Assembly (NCBI GenBank): GCA_022563055.1
Contig: JADFOB010000013.1
Coordinates: forward strand, 1 to 11,349
DNA: 11,349 bases
Direction of reading: 5' to 3'
Origin: Planctomycetota bacterium
GTDB taxonomy: Bacteria; Planctomycetota; Phycisphaerae; UBA1845
The notes beneath the pieces are model-generated. The model did not search any database. It had not been told where the DNA came from and saw only the letters and a program-made list of their open reading frames with translations. The position numbers and the translations under genes were made by a program. Below, piece after piece: positions 5,890 through 11,349 of this stretch (its first letter is position 1; every line of letters starts with the position of its first letter).

Positions 5890-7101
5890 TTAGATTTCCG
5901 GGGCGGGGCGCCCCAGGGCAGCCCGAACATCCGACAGCCAGCCGAAACACTGCCGGCGGCGTTTATCGTCCCGCAACGTCTCCCACGTCCGTGTCAAGTG
6001 CTGATCCGCAGCCTCGTACTGCCGAAGATCCCGCGCGTAGATGATTCCCACCAGCAACGTCACGTTGCCCAGCTCCGTCGAGCGCGGGAAGAACTGGATA
6101 AACAGGTCAAACGACGTAGCCGCCTGCGCGAAACGGCGTGTCGAGTAGAACTCCCTTGCGATCGCAAGTTGCTCTCGCTCCGAGAGGCATTGCCGTGGAT
6201 CGACGGCGAGAAGCTCTTCGTACAAGGCAGTCGCCGTATCCAAGTTCTGTTGTTCAAGGCTCTCGCCGATGCGTTTGCGTAGATCGGAAACCTCATCGAG
6301 ACATTCGTCGAGGGCGACTTGTGCCTCCTGCTCATCCGGCTTCGAACGTGCGACGTCACCGTACCGCGCACGCTCGGCGGCACCGGGCTGTGCCATCGCC
6401 GCCGCGAATTGCCGCCGCTGGTTCCACCGCTTCCACAGTGCGAGTATGTCAAACTGATCCCGAGGGATCGCCCGCACCAGGAGCAATCCCAACGCCCCGA
6501 CAAACCCGAAGACATAACCCGCCAGGTGAGCGCTGTGGGCGACATCCCCCGATCCCGCCAGGAGCGGTGCAACGATGTTATCCCAAACGATGATCTTGAA
6601 TCCAATGATAATCATCGCCGACACTTCGAAAAAGTAGATGAAGAAGAGCCAGACCAGCACGGTCACCCGGCTTCGGGGGAACAGCACCAGGTAGGCTGTC
6701 GTGATCGACGCGATCGCACCGGACGCTCCGACCAGGTGAAACGTCTCCGTCCTGACCAGCGCGTAGCCCCAGGCTGCGAATACGCCGCCGGCGAGGTAGA
6801 ACAGCAAGTAGGGAAGGCCGCCCATCTTTCCGTTGACGCTATTGCCGAACACCCACAGGAACAACATGTTGCCGAGGACGTGCATCGGACCCGCGTGGAC
6901 GAACTGGTAGGTGAAAAACTGGTGGAACGCGGGGGAATCCGAATGAAAAGCAAGATACCGATCGCCGAACGAAGCCATCGTCTTGCCCGCGACACCCTCG
7001 TCCAGCAGAAAGAACAGGAGCATGTTCACGCCGATCAACCCGTAGTTGACCAGCGGCGTGCGCCGCGTATCCGACTCGGTTCGAATGGGTAGTACGAGCA
7101 A
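5890..7101 (-). CDS. Rhomboid-family intramembrane serine protease with TPR-like C-terminal domain
   Basis: A 403-residue membrane protein. Residues 17-212 form the rhomboid core of about six membrane segments. HVLGNMLFLWVFG gives His74 and Asn78 (the HxxxN oxyanion motif), LVGASGAIAS gives the nucleophile Ser127, and HSAHLAGYVFG gives the catalytic His192. The Ser/His dyad is complete, so the protein should be an active protease cutting transmembrane substrates. Residues 215-403 are soluble, charged and helical, with repeats around TALYEELLAVDP and QAATSFDLFIQFFP that resemble TPRs and could present partners or substrates. The frame begins with TTG at 7101, with AGAGAG a few bases upstream; no in-frame ATG precedes the first membrane segment, which supports TTG. 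The natural substrate is unknown. Confidence 0.92.
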   Translation of the reverse strand: MLVLPIRTESDTRRTPLVNYGLIGVNMLLFFLLDEGVAGKTMASFGDRYLAFHSDSPAFHQFFTYQFVHAGPMHVLGNMLFLWVFGNSVNGKMGGLPYLLFYLAGGVFAAWGYALVRTETFHLVGASGAIASITTAYLVLFPRSRVTVLVWLFFIYFFEVSAMIIIGFKIIVWDNIVAPLLAGSGDVAHSAHLAGYVFGFVGALGLLLVRAIPRDQFDILALWKRWNQRRQFAAAMAQPGAAERARYGDVARSKPDEQEAQVALDECLDEVSDLRKRIGESLEQQNLDTATALYEELLAVDPRQCLSEREQLAIAREFYSTRRFAQAATSFDLFIQFFPRSTELGNVTLLVGIIYARDLRQYEAADQHLTRTWETLRDDKRRRQCFGWLSDVRAALGRPAPEI

Positions 7102-7170
7102 CGTACTCTCTTTCTTAGAGCGTGTTTAACAAGCTGTCAGCTTTCAGCCATCAGCGAGAGGCTTACATCG

Positions 7171-7232
7171 TGTGGCACAGCGGCCCACCGCTGTGTCTGG
7201 GAATCCGCCCAGCCGAGGGCGGCTGGGCCACA
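7171..7232. repeat. Dispersed two-hairpin repeat, family B, copy 2 (compact)
   Basis: This 62-base element begins TGTGGC and ends GCCACA, which pair. Between them are two perfect 8-bp hairpins, CACAGCGG/CCGCTGTG (7176-7195) and CCCAGCCG/CGGCTGGG (7208-7227). A single strand could fold as a three-way junction. Its first 30 bases match the element at 2923-2952 with one mismatch. It lies downstream of the DUF1844 gene and upstream of the rhomboid gene. The adjoining bases 7133-7157 (CTGTCAGCTTTCAGCCATCAGC) look like simple-sequence spacer. Confidence 0.82.
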
Positions 7233-7272
7233 TATGACTCAGCCAACGGGTCAAAATAAGCGTGACAGAGCA

Positions 7273-7716
7273 CTACATCTTCTTCTCCGGTGTTTTCCCC
7301 GACTCGGGCGGTACGCCGGGCACACCGTCTGCCCCGCCTACGACAGCCACGAACTGCATGCGAAGCTCGTGAAGCACGCGCTCGAGCGCTTGGAGCTCAT
7401 CATCGGCGAGGTTCCCCTTGGTCTTCTCCAACAGGACATCGAGCATGTCGATGTGGTGTCTCGCGGCCTCATGGTTGGGCGGGAGGCGGTCTCCGCCCGG
7501 TCCATCGTAGCCGCCCAGCCCGATCACCGCCTGCATCGCCAACAGGTTCACCAGTTCCAGGAAAAGCTCGGGGCTCGCTGCGCCGGATGCCGTCTGCTTG
7601 ACGCCCTGTTCCTTCTTTTTCGCTTCCTCCGCGACGAGGCGCGCCTTCTCGGCGGCGGCTTCCTGTTTCCAGTTGGAGTCGATGTACAGCCCGCCCTCGG
7701 TCCTTTCCTCAGTCAT
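7273..7716 (-). CDS. DUF1844 domain protein
   Basis: A small, soluble 147-residue protein of the DUF1844 family, function unknown. The N-terminal LYIDSNWKQEAAAEKARL, followed by a Lys/Glu/Ala-rich helix, and the core ASPELFLELVNLLAMQAVIGLG, HHIDMLDVLLEKTKGNL and ELQALERVLHELRMQFV are typical. The core is mostly helical; the C-terminus is a flexible Pro/Gly/Lys tail. The open frame extends to 8010, but the extra residues are not family-like. GGGAG lies six bases before the ATG at 7716, making that start the best choice; the ATG at 7722 abuts the GGGAG and is unlikely. The gene stands 172 bases from its upstream neighbour and may still share its transcript. Confidence 0.88.
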   Translation of the reverse strand: MTEERTEGGLYIDSNWKQEAAAEKARLVAEEAKKKEQGVKQTASGAASPELFLELVNLLAMQAVIGLGGYDGPGGDRLPPNHEAARHHIDMLDVLLEKTKGNLADDELQALERVLHELRMQFVAVVGGADGVPGVPPESGKTPEKKM

Positions 7717-7888
7717 CGGCATCTCCCGTGCAGGTGCTCCGTTGCAAGTCAACGGGTGGACTCTCTCGGTGTCCCACTCCTGGATCACCCGCCGAAGCGT
7801 CGGCGTCAGAGCGCGATTCCCGTGGCGCGTGATATCGCGCGCCCGTCGAACCGGACGCGGCGTTGTGGCCCCGCCTACTCGCCCCTGA
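7717..7888. other. Intergenic region without dispersed repeat
   Basis: These 172 bases separate the 516-residue protein gene from the DUF1844 gene. Only short palindromes are visible: CCGTTG/CAACGG at 7739-7755 and a near-palindrome around GATATC at 7825-7842. No terminator with a U tract and no strong promoter could be assigned. The frame that crosses it from the DUF1844 gene is not supported as coding. Confidence 0.4.
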
Positions 7889-9439
7889 CTATACACGAAA
7901 TGCACGCGTCGCGGGAAGGGCATCCAGCAGTTGAACCAGACGGTTCGTATCGTACAGACCGAAGAAGGACTCCCGTCCCCTGGCGATCTTACGCTGCTCA
8001 TTCTCAGCAATCGCCCTGTCCAAATCCGCCTTTCTCGCCGCCAGAAGGTTTGGGCTCAAATCCAGCAGACCCGCGCTGGCCCGACGGATATCGTTGAATG
8101 CGTTCCGCCGTCCCAAACGGTCTCTCGGTGCGTGATGACGAAGGCTCTGTGCCCGGCGAATGGCTTCCGCACGCTGTTCGATCAATGCTTCCGCACTGTG
8201 CCCGGCTGAAACATGCCGCTGCGGGTTCCACTGGACGTCGCGCACCGCATGCCGACAGCGGCGCACCGTCTCAGCCGTAGCGGTACCGGGCGGAATGTCC
8301 ATGTGAAGCGTCGCGGATACGCAGGCCATACGCGGTGGGGTCAACCCATAGTAGTCAGCCATGATCGCATCGCTGATCCGATCGTACTTGGCTCCACCGA
8401 TGCCGTGGACGAAGAGATCAGCCAACAGCAATCGAGCCCAGATGGTCAGCGCCAGCGCCCTCGGCCTGAGTTGCCAGCCGCCCAGCTCCGCAAACGCAGC
8501 CTCAAGATCTTGGCACGAGTGAAGACAGCGACCATCGAGCACGCCGATCTCGCGCTGCCCGGCTAGCAATCGCAGCGAGGAGCCCTCCTCGGCGACGAAG
8601 AGGCGACGCCGAACGCCCTGCGGGTCATGCGCCCAGAGGGGAAGCTCGCACCGCACATCATCGCGGACGAGATCGGGCATGGGACGATGCGTGCCTCGGA
8701 TGCCGTTGGCCACGCGATAAGACGCCAATGCGCGATTGTAGGCGGTTGCAAACTCGCACGCATGTTGAAGCATGTCGAGCACCAGCGGACTGCACCAGAG
8801 CTCGCTGATCCGCCGTTCCTGGATCGCAATTCCAAAGCCGGCCTCGATGGCCTGTCGAGCCCCGACGTACTGATCGACCCAATCACGAGCGTCGACGCGA
8901 GATGCCAGAGCATCCAAGAAGCGCGGCATCTGCGAGCCGGCATAAGCGCTTCCCATCGCGTCTCGGGTCAAGCGCGCGAAGCGGGCGATCCGTTCCGGCG
9001 TCTGCCGCTCAATTTGCTCGTAGGCAAATCCTGGCGCAACATCGGCAAAGCGAACAGGCTCCACCGTGACCCGCTCGCCCTTGAGGGAAGGAATCGCCAG
9101 GTGTGAGCGCTTCACGGAGTCGCTGTCTACGATCAGATCCAGTGCGATCCCATCAACAGCCTCCGCCGCCCGCGCCGCCACGATGTGCTTCGCCCACACA
9201 CCCGGATGAATGAAATCCGGTTGATGACCGAGCACAATGACCAGCGCATCGTCACTGCCGACGATCGCCTCGCGCGTCCGGCGCCGCCAGTCGCTCAGCG
9301 TCGAGCCGGCCAGGACGCGGTCGGCACGTCTAAGAGCGGTGCCGTTTGCACGTGCGGACGACGCCCACTCGCGCGGTGAAGGCATCACCAGCACGTCGCC
9401 ATGGTTTGGCGGTGTTGTGAGTTCCGTGAAGTTGACCAT
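7889..9439 (-). CDS. Uncharacterised 516-residue protein, distant BshC-like pattern
   Basis: I do not recognise a named family. It is soluble, with no signal peptide or membrane segment. The order of motifs recalls BshC, the putative cysteine-adding enzyme of bacillithiol synthesis. VIVLGHQPDFIHPGVWAKHI (residues 67-86) sits where BshC has its GQQAG..GPLYTIHK loop. DLIVDSDSVKRSH (101-113) sits where BshC has FWVAGEDHD. LRPRALALTIWARLLLADLF (324-343), then VHGIGGAKYD and GLTPPRMACVSATLHM (365-380), resemble the BshC segment TRP..AGPGE..Y..PPVMPR. The C-terminal third is helical and charged, like the BshC coiled coil. This is pattern matching from memory. The start at 9439 has only a weak GAG upstream. 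It lies 15 bases after the glycosyltransferase gene, so the two are very probably co-transcribed. Confidence 0.75.
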   Translation of the reverse strand: MVNFTELTTPPNHGDVLVMPSPREWASSARANGTALRRADRVLAGSTLSDWRRRTREAIVGSDDALVIVLGHQPDFIHPGVWAKHIVAARAAEAVDGIALDLIVDSDSVKRSHLAIPSLKGERVTVEPVRFADVAPGFAYEQIERQTPERIARFARLTRDAMGSAYAGSQMPRFLDALASRVDARDWVDQYVGARQAIEAGFGIAIQERRISELWCSPLVLDMLQHACEFATAYNRALASYRVANGIRGTHRPMPDLVRDDVRCELPLWAHDPQGVRRRLFVAEEGSSLRLLAGQREIGVLDGRCLHSCQDLEAAFAELGGWQLRPRALALTIWARLLLADLFVHGIGGAKYDRISDAIMADYYGLTPPRMACVSATLHMDIPPGTATAETVRRCRHAVRDVQWNPQRHVSAGHSAEALIEQRAEAIRRAQSLRHHAPRDRLGRRNAFNDIRRASAGLLDLSPNLLAARKADLDRAIAENEQRKIARGRESFFGLYDTNRLVQLLDALPATRAFRV

Positions 9440-9454
9440 CGGTCTCGTCGGGGA

Positions 9455-10201
9455 TCAGCGACAGCACGCGCGCCGCGCATCGAGCGGAACCAACCCACCG
9501 TCGCCAGTGGACAACTCCGCTTCGAAGACATCGAGATAGTGCGCAAGCCGCACGGCCGGGTCATCGAGCGACCCGCCGAAATGGCGCGTCACATCGTTGT
9601 AGATCAGTGGAACGGGCAGCTCCCACACGCACAACCCCGCGCGGGCGACCTGAACCCAGAACTGCATCGGCATCGCGTAACCGGGCACGGTGATGGCCAG
9701 ATGGCGCAGGGCAGAGACACGGTAGGCTTTGAAACCACAGAACGCGTCGGTGATGTTCAGTCCGAGCCGCTGGTTGATCATGGCTGTGATCCGCCGATTG
9801 ATCGCGCGGCGGTCCGCCGGAGCAGCCGCGTCGGCATCGTGCCCCTTGGGGTAGCGCGTTCCGCTGATGATGTCAGCCTCGCCTCGGGATGCCGCCGCCA
9901 CGAACTTCGGGATGCTCGACGCCTCGTGCTGCTCGTCGCAGTCCATCGTAATGAGCCATTCGTATTGCTCTCGCTGTGCGAAGCGGAATGCGTCTGCGAG
10001 GCTCTCGCCATATCCACGGTTGAACGAATGGCGGATGACGTGGATTCCCTCACTCTTTTCCAGCAGCGCCGGCGTCGTGTCCGTCGAGCCATCGTCGATG
10101 ACGAGGATATTCCGGCAGTACACCCTGGCTTGATCGAGAACAGGTGTTACGTACCGCTCCTCGTTGAACACGGGAATCGCTAGCAAAACGCGTTCAGACA
10201 T
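9455..10201 (-). CDS. Family 2 glycosyltransferase (polyprenyl-phosphate/DPM1-like)
   Basis: A 248-residue GT-A fold glycosyltransferase that transfers a sugar from a nucleotide donor. From the ATG at 10201: LLAIPVFNEE (residues 6-15), ILVIDDGSTDTTP (32-44) with Asp36 and Asp37 for the nucleotide, HSFNRGYGESLADAFRFA (58-75), and TMDCDEQHE (85-93) with the DxD metal motif Asp87/Asp89. GTRYPKGHD and NITDAFCGFKAYR follow, which resemble dolichyl/polyprenyl-phosphate mannosyl- or glucosyltransferases. There are no C-terminal membrane segments. The open frame runs to 10339, but GT2 proteins usually start just before the first beta strand, and an AAGGA lies 10 bases ahead of the ATG at 10201. It is the first gene of a probable two-gene operon; acceptor and donor are unknown. 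Confidence 0.92.
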   Translation of the reverse strand: MSERVLLAIPVFNEERYVTPVLDQARVYCRNILVIDDGSTDTTPALLEKSEGIHVIRHSFNRGYGESLADAFRFAQREQYEWLITMDCDEQHEASSIPKFVAAASRGEADIISGTRYPKGHDADAAAPADRRAINRRITAMINQRLGLNITDAFCGFKAYRVSALRHLAITVPGYAMPMQFWVQVARAGLCVWELPVPLIYNDVTRHFGGSLDDPAVRLAHYLDVFEAELSTGDGGLVPLDARRACCR

Positions 10202-10456
10202 GCAGTGGCCATCCTTATCACTTCCAAGTCGATCATTCAGATCGATCATTGATCCTAGGCCGGGAATCGAAGAAATCAAATCCGCGCGGTGGGAGCGTGT
10301 CTTGGCATCCCGAGTCGCCGCCGCACTGGACTCATTCACAACATCGCGTCAAACTGTGCGGGAGGATTCCCCTGAGGGCGCGGTGTGGAACCTGCGGGTT
10401 AATGACAAGCTGGTTCGATGCGCCGGCGACACCTCGCGTGGTGTTTGGATCGAATA
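10202..10456. promoter_or_regulatory. Divergent intergenic region between glycosyltransferase and TPR genes
   Basis: The two genes start back to back here, so both promoters should lie within these 255 bases. A direct repeat TCGATCATT occurs at 10229-10237 and 10242-10250, 13 bases apart, about one helix turn, and overlaps GATC-rich palindromic sequence. It could be an operator for the glycosyltransferase side. I could not assign convincing -35/-10 hexamers for either direction. Confidence 0.4.
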
Positions 10457-11349
10457 ATGGGCGAGCGACGGCATAGAGGTGCGTGGCGTGCGGCCGGGCT
10501 GGGGGTCTGCGCACGGCACCCTTCGCGGGCCGCCTGGTGCTTTGCACGCCTTGGGATAGGCACCATCGCGGTGTTGTCTGTCTATCTGTTGATGCCGTTG
10601 TCGCTGGGTTGCACGGTCGTCAGGAGATACGAAGCCAAGCGCCACGTTCACCGGGGAGAGTCGCTGCTCGAGGTTCACGACCTCGAGGCTGCCCTGGCGG
10701 AGTTCGAGGCGGCTGCGGAGCTTGCGCCGCAAATGGCGATCGCCCATTCTAAAATGGGCATCATCTACCGCCGCTTGGGAGACTATGAACAGGCGATCGA
10801 CTGTTTCGTCCAGGCGATCCGTCGGAACCCCTTCTCCTTTGATGACACGCTCAGTCTCGCCCAGCTCTACCACTTCACCCACCGGATTACCGAAGCGATC
10901 CAGGCCTACCTGCACGCAACCGACATCAACGCCAACCACTTCGATGCGCAGTTGAACCTGGGCGTCTGTTACCAGCAGTTGGGCGACCTGCCACAAGCCG
11001 TCGAACGCTTCCAACAGGCGATCGACATCGACCCCGATCGACCTCACGCCTACGTCAATCTCGGCGTTGCGCTGGACGCCCAGAAGAAATACTACGAGGC
11101 GATCAGCGCCTTCAAGGAGGCGTTGGAGCGTGACACCCGTCAACCGCTCGTTCTTGTCAACCTCGCCCACACCTACATGAACCAGGATCGCATGAAGATG
11201 GCCAGGCAAGCATTGGCGGCGGCGATCCGAATGGACTCGAACTCGGCCCCCGCCCACGAAGCGCTGGGCTTTTGCCTGTTTCGCACGCGCGATTTCGGCG
11301 CGTCCGAGCGCGCGTACACCTACGCCTTGAGTTGCGATCCGCGTCTGGC
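10457..11349 (+). CDS. TPR-repeat protein with lipoprotein-like N-terminus, partial at the window end
   Basis: This frame is open from the ATG at 10457 to the right edge (297 residues, no stop). Residues 1-31 are Arg-rich, residues 32-51 are hydrophobic (LGIGTIAVLSVYLLMPLSLG), and Cys52 follows. That suggests an exported lipoprotein or anchored protein, though Ser at -3 of the putative lipobox is unusual. From about residue 63, tetratricopeptide repeats run with 34-residue spacing. Examples are HSKMGIIYRRLGDYEQAIDC, LNLGVCYQQLGDLPQAVERF and YVNLGVALDAQKKYYEAISA, with the usual ALA/G-Y-A-P positions, at least seven in all, the last cut by the edge. TPRs build protein-binding superhelices; the partner is unknown. 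The ribosome-binding site is weak (GGAT, six bases upstream). It is the only plus-strand gene in the window. Confidence 0.88.
   Translation, partial: MGERRHRGAWRAAGLGVCARHPSRAAWCFARLGIGTIAVLSVYLLMPLSLGCTVVRRYEAKRHVHRGESLLEVHDLEAALAEFEAAAELAPQMAIAHSKMGIIYRRLGDYEQAIDCFVQAIRRNPFSFDDTLSLAQLYHFTHRITEAIQAYLHATDINANHFDAQLNLGVCYQQLGDLPQAVERFQQAIDIDPDRPHAYVNLGVALDAQKKYYEAISAFKEALERDTRQPLVLVNLAHTYMNQDRMKMARQALAAAIRMDSNSAPAHEALGFCLFRTRDFGASERAYTYALSCDPRL

Noticed and set aside
7234..8097. Plus-strand open frame of 287 residues
   Set aside because: It lies opposite the DUF1844 gene and the 3' end of the 516-residue protein gene and shows no protein-like features.
10349..11257. Minus-strand open frame of 302 residues
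   Set aside because: It is antisense to the TPR gene, whose 34-residue repeats are unmistakable; the minus frame has no recognisable domain and only mirrors the codon periodicity of the true gene.
1..11349. A multi-gene novel defence, secretion or biosynthetic system
   Set aside because: The genes are mostly separately spaced housekeeping and envelope genes. Only two are tightly linked, and no nuclease, helicase, toxin, transposase or reverse transcriptase is present.
1..11349. tRNA or rRNA genes
   Set aside because: No cloverleaf with a TTCRANNC-type T arm or rRNA-like block was recognised in the gaps; a tRNAscan-SE run would be the decisive test.

Overview
The window looks like ordinary chromosomal DNA from a GC-rich bacterium, most likely a member of the Planctomycetota. 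I infer this from gene content: a HTH protein with an acidic linker and two C-terminal membrane segments, a rhomboid protease with a TPR-like tail, a DUF1844 protein and lipoprotein-like OmpA and TPR proteins. The GC-rich palindromic repeats between genes also fit, as one of them resembles the repeat often mistranslated as GGRGSCRA-type peptides in planctomycete genomes. No rRNA, tRNA, insertion sequence, CRISPR array or phage gene was seen.

Layout. Nine genes lie on the minus strand and a tenth, cut by the window end, on the plus strand. From left to right the minus-strand genes are miaB (tRNA methylthiotransferase), an OmpA/MotB-type envelope protein, a HTH protein with two membrane segments, a small anchored protein of unknown function, a D-amino-acid-aminotransferase-like class IV enzyme, a rhomboid protease with a TPR-like tail, a DUF1844 protein, a 516-residue protein of unknown function that resembles BshC in pattern, and a family 2 glycosyltransferase. 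A TPR protein with a lipoprotein-like N-terminus is divergently transcribed from 10457 and runs off the right edge.

Organisation. Only the glycosyltransferase and the 516-residue protein are tightly coupled (15-base gap), so they are the one convincing operon. The other gaps are 99 to 328 bases. Six consecutive gaps (1715-1813, 2684-3011, 3927-4079, 4578-4866, 5749-5889, 7102-7272) each carry a palindromic or tandem element, and two element families occur twice in the window. One copy overlaps the upstream start codon of miaB.

Working together. The genes are mainly housekeeping and envelope functions (tRNA modification, cell-wall anchoring, membrane proteolysis, amino-acid transamination, glycosylation). 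I see no assembled novel system. The items most worth following up are the repeat families and the BshC-like protein.
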